From Actinomycetota bacterium (GTDB lineage: Bacteria > Actinomycetota > Acidimicrobiia > Acidimicrobiales > Ilumatobacteraceae), in NCBI GenBank assembly GCA_009705435.1, contig WLTJ01000001.1, forward strand, positions 1 to 28,203: a stretch of 28,203 bases of DNA. The letters run 5' to 3'. The position numbers were made by a program, and so were the translations under genes. Numbering within the stretch: the first letter of the stretch is position 1; each line of letters starts with the position of its first letter. Below are positions 1-7,798 of this stretch, piece after piece. The notes beneath the pieces were generated by a model. That model did no database searches. It was not told the DNA's origin and worked only from the letters and a program-made list of their open reading frames with translations.

Positions 1-156
1 CACGCGCTACCCATTCATCGTTCTGATAACACGCCGTACCAAACCGATGCCGAACTTGGCACTCGTCTATCTGGTGGCTGTCAACGCCAAGCCAATCTTG
101 ACGCCGACTTCACATGGGACTTTGCCCAAATCGGCACACCCGTCATTGTTATCTAA
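1..156 (+). CDS. Probable L,D-transpeptidase (YkuD domain), C-terminal end only
   Basis: The frame beginning at base 1 is open for 51 codons and stops with TAA at 154-156; its 5' part lies outside the window. The tail has a leading His, then LGTRLSGGCQRQ about residues 20-31, then a final IGTPVIVI strand. This resembles the end of YkuD-type L,D-transpeptidases, where a catalytic Cys sits in S-H-G-C-x-R and the domain closes with a GTPV strand. Such enzymes make 3-3 cross-links in peptidoglycan outside the membrane, common in actinobacteria. The usual His before Gly-Cys is Gly here (SGGC), so catalysis or subfamily may differ. The gene converges on surE with 12 bases between the two stop codons. 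The family call rests on a short stretch, so another secreted enzyme family cannot be excluded. Confidence 0.5.
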   Translation, partial: HALPIHRSDNTPYQTDAELGTRLSGGCQRQANLDADFTWDFAQIGTPVIVI

Positions 157-168
157 CAAATTTTTTCG

Positions 169-993
169 TCAGCGCGTGATCAATTTCGACATACTTGCTT
201 CGGCTGCTGAGAGATCATCACGCTCACTGTTGACGATTGAACTCAAGTAGCTCACCGCAACATAACCATCAGCGACCATTCCACCATCAGTATCTTGTGG
301 AAGTTCAGCAGCTTCACCCCACGCCATGCGCACGTAATAACCGCCCTCGTGACCGACCTTTGGTTCCAAAGTGGCGGTACTCATTCGGCGTGGTGGTTCA
401 TGACCGAGGCGAGCCGACTTCCAGCCTTTGATATCCGCCAAATCAGTGTTCGGCACATTGATGTTGACTACCACTGGTGTCTTCGGCATGTTGGCTACCA
501 AACCTTCAACAAATGATGCCGCTACGCTCGCTGCGGTCTCCCACTTTTGCCCGACCAACATCTCGTCCCAGCCCTGACCTTCAACACCGAAACCTGTCAC
601 GGACTGACTCACAGCGATTCCCGAAACCAGTCCATTACGGGCGGTGAGCGCAGCTCCGACGGTACCAGAGTGATACACCGAACGACCCACATTCGCCCCG
701 GGATTAATGCCTGCTACTACTAAATCAAATGGCGGGCCAAAGGCACCGAGGCGTGAGAACATCACACACAACGCTGGTGGTCCGGTGATTGCCCATGCTT
801 CATCGATCCCTTCAACATGAGCTTTGTGGACTTCTGGCTGAATGAGGTGAAGAGCACCCAAAGCTGCACCAGCGCCGGAGAATTCACGATCAGGCGCCAC
901 GATGACCACTTCACCAAAGGGGCGCATGGCGCGCGCTAGGACATGCAAACCAACTGAGTCGATACCGTCATCATTTGTCAACAAAATACGCAT
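169..993 (-). CDS. surE: 5'/3'-nucleotidase SurE (survival protein E)
   Basis: SurE is a cytoplasmic metal-dependent phosphatase that removes phosphate from nucleoside monophosphates and short polyphosphates. The 274-residue protein starts with MRILLTNDDG, which places the metal-binding Asp8 and Asp9 at the expected site; Ser39 in the DREFSGAG stretch and Asn97 in AGINPGANVG complete the usual metal set. The length is normal for the family. The ATG start gives exactly the conserved N-terminus. No Shine-Dalgarno site is visible, and an AACGAT hexamer ends 6 nt upstream, so a leaderless message is possible. It lies 57 nt downstream of an enoyl-CoA hydratase-family gene on the same strand and may also be read from there. 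The first metal site and the NPGAN loop make the identification secure. Confidence 0.95.
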   Translation of the reverse strand: MRILLTNDDGIDSVGLHVLARAMRPFGEVVIVAPDREFSGAGAALGALHLIQPEVHKAHVEGIDEAWAITGPPALCVMFSRLGAFGPPFDLVVAGINPGANVGRSVYHSGTVGAALTARNGLVSGIAVSQSVTGFGVEGQGWDEMLVGQKWETAASVAASFVEGLVANMPKTPVVVNINVPNTDLADIKGWKSARLGHEPPRRMSTATLEPKVGHEGGYYVRMAWGEAAELPQDTDGGMVADGYVAVSYLSSIVNSERDDLSAAEASMSKLITR

Positions 994-999
994 AGGTAC

Positions 1000-1005
1000 A
1001 TCGTT
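1000..1005 (-). promoter_or_regulatory. Candidate -10 hexamer for leaderless surE
   Basis: AACGAT lies 6 nt before the surE ATG, so transcription would begin at the start codon. Only the A at position 2 and T at position 6 fit the TANNNT consensus, so it is weak alone. Support comes from the same spacing at several other unit-starting genes in the window. Confidence 0.25.
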
Positions 1006-1050
1006 GCCGATGGACGCGAGCTCTCCAGCATCCTGGAAGTGACGCTGTGC

Positions 1051-1845
1051 TTAACGTCCAGTGAAATGTGGCGGTCGTCGCTCCAAGAACGAAGCCACTC
1101 CCTCACGATGATCTTCGCTCTTGAAACTCGCCGACATCGCTGCAGTGTGTCGCTCCATATGCTCGGGGACTGAGGCTGTCAAAGCGTCGTAGGTCAAGTT
1201 TTTAATCAGTTTCAAACTGTGAGGAGAACCCGCAGCGATTTTCGCGGCCACTTCATAGGCTCGTGGCAAAAGCGCATCTGGCTCCACAACTTCAAGTACA
1301 TAACCGAGGCTGAGAGCCTCATTCGCGAGAACCATGTCGCCGGTGTATGTCAGTCGCAACGCATTTTGCAGACCAACAATCCGCGGTAGAAGCCACGTTC
1401 CTGCTCCCGTGTCAGGAACCAAACCACGGTGCACAAAGTTCCAAGAAAAACGTGCATTCGTGGATGCCAGACGAATATCACACTGAGACGTGAATTCGGC
1501 ACCCATGCCCATCGCTGGTCCGTCAATGGCACAGATCGTTGGCTTTGGGCATTGCACAATTGGCCACCATTTCTCCGTTTCTTCGGCACTACCGCGCAGT
1601 CCACGTTGCGCACCTGGAATCGTTGCTAGGTCGGCGAGATCGGTTCCCGCACAAAATGACCCAGCGACTCCAGTGATCACCAAGACAGATACGTCGTCAT
1701 CCGATCCAGCATGCTCAACTGTGGCAATGAAGTCAGCCAACATTGCAAATGTCATGGCATTCTTTTTTGCTGGACGATCAATAGTGATCGTCCCGATGTG
1801 ATTTTCAGAGGTGTAGTGAATGAATTCGTCCATCATCCATCTCAC
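1051..1845 (-). CDS. Enoyl-CoA hydratase/isomerase (crotonase) family protein
   Basis: The protein (264 residues) has the crotonase fold: the first oxyanion-hole segment is FCAGTDL at about 64-70 and the second is DGPAMGMGAE at 108-117. Glu117 matches the first catalytic Glu of enoyl-CoA hydratases, but the second position is Asp145 (VPDTGAG), so it may not be a standard 2-enoyl-CoA hydratase. The GTG start overlaps the stop of the upstream monooxygenase as GTGA at 1845-1842, a typical translational coupling; ATG codons at 1836 and 1833 are alternative starts. The coupling suggests that the two enzymes work in one degradation route, for example for a ketone- or terpenoid-derived acyl-CoA. The substrate cannot be read from sequence. 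Confidence 0.85.
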   Translation of the reverse strand: MRWMMDEFIHYTSENHIGTITIDRPAKKNAMTFAMLADFIATVEHAGSDDDVSVLVITGVAGSFCAGTDLADLATIPGAQRGLRGSAEETEKWWPIVQCPKPTICAIDGPAMGMGAEFTSQCDIRLASTNARFSWNFVHRGLVPDTGAGTWLLPRIVGLQNALRLTYTGDMVLANEALSLGYVLEVVEPDALLPRAYEVAAKIAAGSPHSLKLIKNLTYDALTASVPEHMERHTAAMSASFKSEDHREGVASFLERRPPHFTGR

Positions 1846-3776
1846 TTTCTGACAAGGGTGTAATCATCCGCACGCGGCTCACGGGTTTGTTCCCAAAATT
1901 CTAGAACACTGAATGGCCAGTTCTGTGCAGTGCGCCCATGAGCATTCTTATACCAACTACTCACCGAGGAAAATCCCCATGTGCGCAACTTGTTGGCGGC
2001 ATCAATACGTTCGTTGTACTCGTCGTGTACATCTTGACGCGGATCAAGTGAACCATTCTTCGTTTCTAGCAACAGTCGCACACATTCGACGAGGTAATAC
2101 ACCTCGCACTCGCTGAAATAAATAATCGATCCATTGGCCACGATGTTTGTGTTCGGACCGTAGAGACAAAAGAAATTCGGGAAGTTTGGAATGACAACTC
2201 CGAGGTATGCCCGAGCATTACCTGCCCACTGCTCGTGGAGATCGGTGCCATTAATACCCGTCACTTTCATCGGCGTCAAAAATTGGCTGGCCTTAAAACC
2301 AGTGCCGTAAATAATCACATCAACATCGAAGAATTGTCCATCCGCTGTGCGAATTCCACCTGCTTCAATGGACTCAATTGACTCAGTCACCAAATGCACA
2401 TGAGGCTGACGCAAGGTCAGAGCGAACGAACCATCATCAACAATGAATCGCTTCGATAGCGGTGGATAATTGGGAGTGAGTTGACGCCGCAGTGTCTCAT
2501 CCCCTTCAGTGAGCGCATTCGTCCATTCCATCAACATCTGGCGCATCATCTCATTCATCAGACCCACGGCTTTTTCTGTGGGCGGATATTCGGGGTCAAC
2601 TGTGGCTGCGGGCAACATTCCTTCGGCCATACGCCAAAACATTGAGAAGCGATACCACTCGGCATAAAACGGAACATGAGCCAACATCCAGTTGAATCCG
2701 TTGGGTACCTCCTCGTGATATCGCGGTGCTGGAATCATCCACGGAGTCGTGCGCTGGAAAACAAAAAGTTCCCCAGCCTCTTTAGCGACTTGTGGAATAA
2801 ATTGGCAAGCACTTGCGCCCGTGCCAATGACTGCGACTCTCTTACCTGTGAGCTTGATGCTTTGATCCCATTGCGCAGAATGGAAAGCATCACCAGCGTA
2901 AGATTCGCGCCCAGCGATGTCGGGATAATTCGGACGATTCAGTTGTCCGACAGCAGACACCAAAATATTCGCCCGATCCATCTGTCGCCGACCCGCGTCG
3001 TCAATGGATGTCACGACCCATTGCTGAGTCAATTCTTCCCACACCGCAGACTCAACTTCGGTATTGAACTTGATGATCGGAAGCAGGTCAAATTGCTCAG
3101 CGCAGTCGCGAAAATATTGGTGCAGTACCTGCTGCGGACTAAAAAAGTATGGCCAGTCATGACGCTGGGCGAAACTGTAGCTATACATGTGATTTTGAAT
3201 ATCCACGCGACAGCCTGGGTATTTGTTTTCTAGCCAGGTGCCGCCGACATCTTCGTTCTTTTCCAAAACCGTGACAGAGATACCCGCTTGACGCAGACGA
3301 TGAGCCGCGGCGATACCTGACATGCCCGCCCCAATGACGATGGCATTGAACTCACGCTCAGCGTCAATCGAATCCTTAGTCCACTGCGGGGCACGCAACT
3401 GATCGCCGTCGATAGCGAGTTCTTCAAGCAGCAATGGCACATAGCGTTCACTCACTGGTTCGGCAGCGATGAACTGCATGATGGCGCGCAGATCGTCGGG
3501 CGAAGGACGCACCGGAATCTGTTGCTGCTCATCGCGAAACTTTCGTAGACCGCGCAAAATGATCTCACGAGCGAGAGTTTGTTGTTCCTCGTCGTAGCCG
3601 CTCTGTGGATCACGGAGTTTCAGTAAATCAGGAATCAAACGCGGGTCAAGAAGCGACAAATCACCGGTCAGATGGGCCACTGTGCTCACCAAGGCAAGCA
3701 ACTCTGCCTCCGATAGATGTTTGACGATCTCGGCATCACTTTCGGGCAAAGGCGTGATCTGTGTATTCGTCCCCAT
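1842..3776 (-). CDS. Flavin-containing Baeyer-Villiger-type monooxygenase, HAPMO-like
   Basis: The protein (644 residues) is a class B flavoprotein monooxygenase that would insert oxygen into ketones using FAD and NADPH. The FAD Rossmann motif is VIGAGMSGIAAAHR (147-160), followed by the EKNEDVGGTW stretch. The Baeyer-Villiger fingerprint appears as YAGDAFHSAQWD at 293-304, with Tyr in place of the first Phe. A second, NADPH-binding Rossmann motif is VIGTGASACQ (316-325). A helical N-terminal extension of about 140 residues precedes the FAD domain, as in 4-hydroxyacetophenone monooxygenases of about 640 residues. The start is ATG with no Shine-Dalgarno; a good -10 hexamer ends 6 nt before it. 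It is coupled to the downstream hydratase-family gene. Substrate is unknown; aromatic or cyclic ketones are candidates. Confidence 0.88.
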   Translation of the reverse strand: MGTNTQITPLPESDAEIVKHLSEAELLALVSTVAHLTGDLSLLDPRLIPDLLKLRDPQSGYDEEQQTLAREIILRGLRKFRDEQQQIPVRPSPDDLRAIMQFIAAEPVSERYVPLLLEELAIDGDQLRAPQWTKDSIDAEREFNAIVIGAGMSGIAAAHRLRQAGISVTVLEKNEDVGGTWLENKYPGCRVDIQNHMYSYSFAQRHDWPYFFSPQQVLHQYFRDCAEQFDLLPIIKFNTEVESAVWEELTQQWVVTSIDDAGRRQMDRANILVSAVGQLNRPNYPDIAGRESYAGDAFHSAQWDQSIKLTGKRVAVIGTGASACQFIPQVAKEAGELFVFQRTTPWMIPAPRYHEEVPNGFNWMLAHVPFYAEWYRFSMFWRMAEGMLPAATVDPEYPPTEKAVGLMNEMMRQMLMEWTNALTEGDETLRRQLTPNYPPLSKRFIVDDGSFALTLRQPHVHLVTESIESIEAGGIRTADGQFFDVDVIIYGTGFKASQFLTPMKVTGINGTDLHEQWAGNARAYLGVVIPNFPNFFCLYGPNTNIVANGSIIYFSECEVYYLVECVRLLLETKNGSLDPRQDVHDEYNERIDAANKLRTWGFSSVSSWYKNAHGRTAQNWPFSVLEFWEQTREPRADDYTLVRK

Positions 3777-3782
3777 GTTCAG

Positions 3783-3788
3783 AGCGTA
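3783..3788 (-). promoter_or_regulatory. Candidate -10 hexamer for leaderless monooxygenase gene
   Basis: TACGCT fits the TANNNT consensus fully and ends 6 nt before the ATG at 3776, placing the predicted transcript start on the A of ATG. No ribosome binding site is visible. It lies between the arsC stop and the monooxygenase and would make the monooxygenase-hydratase pair a separate unit. Confidence 0.45.
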
Positions 3789-3833
3789 TTCGCCTCTCGC
3801 TAAGGGTCTCTCAGCGGGGGCAAGTAAAACGCC

Positions 3834-4250
3834 TCAAACTTCGAGTTGAAAGGAGGCGAGAAGTTCAAGAACGAGATCATTGATCCGATCACGGATTGGG
3901 CGGACTGCGTCAACGCCTTGACCGGCCGGGTCATCAAGCTTCCAGTCCAGGTATGTCTTGCCGGGATAAAACGGGCAACTGTCACCGCAGCCCATGGTGA
4001 TCACGACATCACTTACTTGTACCGCTTCATCAGTCAACTTTTTGGGAGATGCCCCATTGGCATGAAGATCAATGCCAAGTTCAGCCATCGCCTCCACAAC
4101 CGCACTGTTAATGGAATCAGCGGGGGCCGTGCCAGCAGAGCGGACAAGAACCGAGTCCCCTGCGTGATGTTGCAAAAGTGCCGCCGCCATCTGTGAGCGA
4201 CCGGCATTGTGGACGCAGACGAAGAGAACTTCAGGTCGGGACTGAGTCAT
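3834..4250 (-). CDS. arsC: Arsenate reductase, low-molecular-weight phosphatase fold, mycothiol-dependent type
   Basis: This 138-residue cytoplasmic enzyme should reduce arsenate to arsenite. The P-loop is C12-VHNAG-R18 (CX5R) followed by SQ, as in thioredoxin- and mycothiol-linked ArsC rather than tyrosine phosphatases. Later come TMGCGDSCPFYPG (Cys88 and Cys92) and LDWKLDDPAGQG, a pattern I associate with the actinobacterial mycothiol-dependent arsenate reductases; that subtype is inferred from resemblance. It starts with ATG 2 nt after the stop of the aquaporin gene, so the two form one operon: reduce arsenate, then let arsenite leave. No arsR regulator lies beside them in the window. Confidence in the family is high and in the thiol partner moderate. 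Confidence 0.92.
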   Translation of the reverse strand: MTQSRPEVLFVCVHNAGRSQMAAALLQHHAGDSVLVRSAGTAPADSINSAVVEAMAELGIDLHANGASPKKLTDEAVQVSDVVITMGCGDSCPFYPGKTYLDWKLDDPAGQGVDAVRPIRDRINDLVLELLASFQLEV

Positions 4251-4252
4251 TG

Positions 4253-4948
4253 TTATTTGGCTTCTTCGTCACGAGCAACGGGATAGAGGACTTTTACCAA
4301 GACATATGCCAATAGACCTCCAATAATCTGAGCAATCAAGAATCCCGGAATGGAGGATGGTTTGATGCCAGCGAAGGAGTCTGACAACGAACGGGCGAAG
4401 TCAACGGCAGGATTGGCAAAACTTGTTGATGAAGTGAACCAATAGGCGCCACCAATCCAGACACCCACGGCATAGGGAACTGCCGAAGCACGACCACTAC
4501 GAACGATGCAAAAAATAATTAGGACCAAACCGATCGTGGCGATTACCTCAGAAAACCACAGTGCTCCCGATGAGCGGTCTTTGGTCGAGAGATTGACGAC
4601 ATCCAATTCAAACATCACGTTGGCAATCATCGCCCCGATGCATCCGCCAGCAATTTGTACGAGTGAATAGAGAATCGTGTCGCGTGTTGACAAACCGCCG
4701 AATAAACGCGTGACCATTGAGATGACTGGGTTGAAATGGGCTCCAGAAACTGGCCCAAGAGCCAAGATCAAGGCGATCAGGGCGCCAGTGGTGGCAGCGG
4801 CATTTTCTAGCAGTTGCAGACCCACATCATCGGGCGAGAGCCGCTGGGCCATGATGCCCGATCCGACGACCGTGGCCACCAATAAGGCCGTACCCACTGC
4901 TTCGGCCGTTAGTCGAGCGATGAGTGTGGGCTGGGGGGTCTGTGTCAC
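4253..4948 (-). CDS. Aquaporin/glycerol-facilitator (MIP) family channel, AqpS-like arsenite channel
   Basis: The protein (231 residues) has six predicted membrane segments and two half-helix loops: GAHFNPV with Asn73-Pro74-Val75, and FANPAV with Asn179-Pro180-Ala181. Thus the first NPA is NPV. The Arg that follows the second NPA in most aquaporins (selectivity filter) is Val here, which should widen and neutralise the pore. I recall the same change in AqpS-type channels that replace the arsenite pump in some arsenic operons. With arsC 2 nt downstream, arsenite efflux down its gradient is the likely role; water or glycerol transport is the alternative. The GTG start has no Shine-Dalgarno, and a CATACT hexamer ends 6 nt upstream. 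It is divergent from menB. Confidence 0.9.
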   Translation of the reverse strand: MTQTPQPTLIARLTAEAVGTALLVATVVGSGIMAQRLSPDDVGLQLLENAAATTGALIALILALGPVSGAHFNPVISMVTRLFGGLSTRDTILYSLVQIAGGCIGAMIANVMFELDVVNLSTKDRSSGALWFSEVIATIGLVLIIFCIVRSGRASAVPYAVGVWIGGAYWFTSSTSFANPAVDFARSLSDSFAGIKPSSIPGFLIAQIIGGLLAYVLVKVLYPVARDEEAK

Positions 4949-4954
4949 TCGGCA

Positions 4955-4960
4955 AGTATG
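4955..4960 (-). promoter_or_regulatory. Candidate -10 hexamer for leaderless aquaporin-arsC operon
   Basis: CATACT, one mismatch from TATACT, ends 6 nt before the GTG at 4948, so transcription would begin at the start codon. It sits in the 121-nt divergent region with menB, where no clear ArsR operator palindrome was seen. Confidence 0.4.
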
Positions 4961-5057
4961 CCAAAAATCCTGACGTACCTACGGTTTATTGAGCAGGAGT
5001 AAGTGAACGAAGGGTTAAAACGGGACTAACAGTTGTATCTCCCGCGTGCGTATCTGA

Positions 5058-5063
5058 GAGACT
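5058..5063 (+). promoter_or_regulatory. Candidate weak -10 hexamer for menB
   Basis: GAGACT ends 6 nt before the menB GTG. Only positions 2 and 6 agree with TANNNT. A better match, TATCTG or GTATCT around 5050-5056, would give a very short leader instead. Listed mainly because its spacing agrees with other genes in the window. Confidence 0.2.
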
Positions 5064-5069
5064 GAGACC

Positions 5070-5981
5070 GTGAGCGATTCAAAAGTCTCTGATATTTTCG
5101 ATCCAACAGCATGGCGCCAAGTACCAGACTTTGATTTCACCGATATCACCTATCACCGCTCGGTTGAGCACGGCACGGTACGCGTCGCTTTCAACCGCCC
5201 AGAGATCCGCAATGCATTTCGCCCACACACCGTGGACGAACTCTTTTCTGCTCTCGAGCATGCCCGCCAGAGCACCGATGTCGGGTGCATTTTGCTGACA
5301 GGCAATGGGCCCTCAGCAAAAGATGGCGGATGGGCTTTTTGCAGCGGAGGTGACCAACGAATTCGCGGGCGCGACGGATACCGCTACGCCGACGGTGAAA
5401 CTGCTGAAAGTATCAATCCAGCCAAGAGTGGGCGCCTGCACATTTTGGAGGTTCAGCGACTCATTCGCTTCATGCCCAAGATTGTGATTTGCGTCGTACC
5501 AGGTTGGGCAGCAGGTGGCGGACACAGTCTGCATGTTGTCAGTGATCTTACATTGGCTAGTCAAGAACATGCGCGGTTTAAGCAGACTGACGCTGATGTG
5601 GCAAGTTTCGATGGTGGTTTTGGTTCGGCGTATCTAGCGCGGCAAGTGGGGCAAAAGTTTGCTCGTGAGATTTTCTTCTTGGGGCGTGAGTACAGCGCTG
5701 ATGAGGCCCACCGAATGGGCATGGTCAATGCGGTGGTCCCCCATCGCGAACTTGAGGCCACAGCGTTGCAGTGGGCCAAGGAAATCAACGCCAAGAGTCC
5801 AATGGCGCAACGAATGCTCAAGTTTTCCTTCAACATGATTGATGATGGTCTCGTTGGACAACAGATTTTCGCTGGAGAAGCAACACGTCTGGCATACATG
5901 ACCGATGAGGCTCAAGAAGGGCGAGAGTCTTTCTTGGAAAAGCGGGATCCCGATTGGGCGCCTTACCCGTGGTATTACTGA
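5070..5981 (+). CDS. menB: 1,4-dihydroxy-2-naphthoyl-CoA synthase MenB
   Basis: MenB closes the second ring of menaquinone by Dieckmann condensation of o-succinylbenzoyl-CoA. The 303-residue protein has the crotonase fold with CSGGDQRIRG (91-100), the oxyanion segment GWAAGGGHSL (145-154), SFDGGFGSAYLAR (179-191) and a C-terminal FAGEATRLAYMTDEAQEGR stretch that separates MenB from ordinary hydratases. The run QTDADV has Asp174 where the E. coli enzyme has Gly, which indicates the bicarbonate-independent type that uses an Asp side chain. The GTG start gives a family-length N-terminus. It is followed after 25 nt by an RNA methyltransferase gene on the same strand. No other menaquinone gene is in the window. 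The two other crotonase-fold proteins nearby lack these MenB features. Confidence 0.95.
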   Translation: MSDSKVSDIFDPTAWRQVPDFDFTDITYHRSVEHGTVRVAFNRPEIRNAFRPHTVDELFSALEHARQSTDVGCILLTGNGPSAKDGGWAFCSGGDQRIRGRDGYRYADGETAESINPAKSGRLHILEVQRLIRFMPKIVICVVPGWAAGGGHSLHVVSDLTLASQEHARFKQTDADVASFDGGFGSAYLARQVGQKFAREIFFLGREYSADEAHRMGMVNAVVPHRELEATALQWAKEINAKSPMAQRMLKFSFNMIDDGLVGQQIFAGEATRLAYMTDEAQEGRESFLEKRDPDWAPYPWYY

Positions 5982-6006
5982 TCACCTCGCGCTCTGCGGT
6001 TACACG

Positions 6007-6864
6007 ATGACACGCCAACTTATTTTTGTTGACGACCCTGAGGATCCACGACTGAGTCGCTTTCGCTTACGAGAGAGAGAACTTCGTCCACGCCATATCC
6101 CATCTCGAGTTTTCAAAAGTATGCAAATGGGTGAGGTTGAGAAAATTACCCTCGGGATGTTCGTAGCTGAAGGCGACTTAGTTGTTGAGCGCGCATTGGC
6201 GGCAGGATGCGTGATGGTTGAGGCACTCACCGATGCCACTACTCCGACGGCCGTCGTTGAGAACATTGATCCAGCAGTGCCGGTGTACGCGGCAACTCCT
6301 GAAGTGCGCAAGACATTAACCGGACTCGGTGTAGCACTTGACATCATTGCCTTATTTGAGCGTCCCGCGCCACTCACACTTGATGAGTTATTGTCAACGG
6401 CGCATCATGTGCTGGTCGTTGAAGATGTCGACAACCCAACCAACATCGGAGCGATCGTACGCAGCGCTGCGGCATTCGGTGTGGACGGATTGATTCTCGA
6501 TCGCAACAGCGCCGATCCCCTGGCACGACGCGCTTTACGAGTATCAATGGGCACGGCGTTTACTATGCGCTATTGCCGTGTTGATGATGCTTCAAGTGTG
6601 CTCACGCAGTTGCGCAATGCAGGATGCGTGGTATGCGGTTTGACACCACGTGCCGATGCTATTGATATTCGTGAGATCGGCAATCAATTGCCAAACGATG
6701 CACGGGTAGCGATTGTCCTTGGATCGGAGAGGACAGGGCTCTCCGATGCCGCTCTTGACGCGGTGAGCCACATGGTACGTATTCCGATGGCGCCCGAGAT
6801 TGATTCATTAAATGTTGCAGCAGCCGCAGCTGTGGCCTGCCATGCTCTCATCCGTCGCTATTAA
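6007..6864 (+). CDS. SpoU/TrmH-family RNA 2'-O-methyltransferase
   Basis: This 285-residue cytoplasmic enzyme should transfer a methyl group from S-adenosylmethionine to a ribose 2'-OH of rRNA or tRNA. All three SPOUT knot motifs are clear: VDNPTNIGAIVRSAAAFG (141-158), VLGSERTGLS (237-246) and RIPMAPEIDSLNVAAAAAV (258-276). The first 120 residues form a substrate-binding domain with FVAEGDLVVERAL. The reading frame is open upstream to 5905, but that part overlaps menB; the ATG at 6007 gives a natural N-terminus just past the menB stop, so I chose it. No strong Shine-Dalgarno is seen, and expression is probably tied to menB. The target nucleotide cannot be told from the sequence; 23S rRNA is a common one in this family. 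Confidence 0.9.
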   Translation: MTRQLIFVDDPEDPRLSRFRLRERELRPRHIPSRVFKSMQMGEVEKITLGMFVAEGDLVVERALAAGCVMVEALTDATTPTAVVENIDPAVPVYAATPEVRKTLTGLGVALDIIALFERPAPLTLDELLSTAHHVLVVEDVDNPTNIGAIVRSAAAFGVDGLILDRNSADPLARRALRVSMGTAFTMRYCRVDDASSVLTQLRNAGCVVCGLTPRADAIDIREIGNQLPNDARVAIVLGSERTGLSDAALDAVSHMVRIPMAPEIDSLNVAAAAAVACHALIRRY

Positions 6865-6931
6865 GGACGTCAGCCAGGACTGTTTTGCCTCACGTGCGCT
6901 TCTATGGGTCGCAAATGCTCGCGTTTCACGG

Positions 6932-6937
6932 CAAACT
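6932..6937 (+). promoter_or_regulatory. Candidate weak -10 hexamer for purU
   Basis: CAAACT ends 6 nt before the purU GTG at 6944. It has A at position 2 and T at position 6 only. The 79-nt gap after the methyltransferase gene contains no evident terminator or ribosome binding site. Confidence 0.25.
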
Positions 6938-6943
6938 TAAAGA

Positions 6944-7798
6944 GTGACCGCGACAGCCGTACTCCTCCTTTCGTGCCCCGACCAGCGTGGAGTGGTCGCT
7001 GCGGTGGCCGATTTCATCGCTGTCAACGGCGGAAACATCGTCCATGCTGAGCAACACACCGATGATGTTGAGCAAGTGTTCTTCCAACGTGTCGAATTTG
7101 AACTTGACGGCTTTTCTCTTGCGCGAGAAGAAATTCTTCCAGCCTTCGCCCAGATTTCTTCGAAGTTCGCAATGCACGCTGATCTTCGTTTCACCGACCA
7201 TAAACCACGAGTAGCAATTCTGGCCAGCAAACAATCGCACTGCTTGTTTGATCTCCTCAGTCGTTGGCATTCAGGCGAACTCCCTGCAGAGATTGTGGCC
7301 GTGATCAACAATCACCCGGATCATGCCAGTTTGGTCGAACACATGGGTGTCCCCTATTTACATCTCCCGGTGACACCAGAAACGAAAACCACGCAAGAGC
7401 AAGCAGTGTTACACGCACTCAATGAGCAGCAAGTAGATCTCGTTGTCCTAGCGCGCTATATGCAGATCCTCTCACCGGCATTAGTCAACGCCTATCAATC
7501 ACGGATCATCAATATTCATCACTCTTTCTTGCCCGCCTTCATCGGAGCTAATCCGTATCGTCAAGCCCACGATCGCGGTGTCAAGATCATCGGCGCTACT
7601 GCGCACTATGTCACCGAAGAACTAGATGAGGGTCCGATCCTCGATCAAGAGGTATCTCGCGTGACACACCGCGACTCAGTCGCCGATCTCACACGTAAGG
7701 GTCGCGATTTGGAAACGATTGTTCTCGCTCGCGCAGTGCGTGCCCATCTTGAACATCGCGTCTTGGTCTACGGACGTAAGACTGTTGTTTTTAGTTAG
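6944..7798 (+). CDS. purU: Formyltetrahydrofolate deformylase PurU
   Basis: PurU hydrolyses 10-formyltetrahydrofolate to formate and tetrahydrofolate and so balances the one-carbon pool. The 284-residue protein has an N-terminal ACT domain (about 1-85, beginning LLLSCPDQRGVVAAV) and a formyl-transferase domain (about 88-280). The catalytic trio is visible: Asn190 and His192 in IINIHHSFLP and Asp228 in EELDEGP, within the typical FIGANPYRQA and GATAHYVTEELDEGPI context. Length and domain order match the family. The GTG start leaves no room for a Shine-Dalgarno site. The 3' end overlaps the convergent hemoglobin gene by 8 bases. Confidence 0.96.
   Translation: MTATAVLLLSCPDQRGVVAAVADFIAVNGGNIVHAEQHTDDVEQVFFQRVEFELDGFSLAREEILPAFAQISSKFAMHADLRFTDHKPRVAILASKQSHCLFDLLSRWHSGELPAEIVAVINNHPDHASLVEHMGVPYLHLPVTPETKTTQEQAVLHALNEQQVDLVVLARYMQILSPALVNAYQSRIINIHHSFLPAFIGANPYRQAHDRGVKIIGATAHYVTEELDEGPILDQEVSRVTHRDSVADLTRKGRDLETIVLARAVRAHLEHRVLVYGRKTVVFS

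Noticed and set aside
2676..3233. 185-codon open frame on the + strand inside the monooxygenase gene
   Set aside because: It is antisense to a well-identified FAD/NADPH monooxygenase, has no domain pattern and no start signal.
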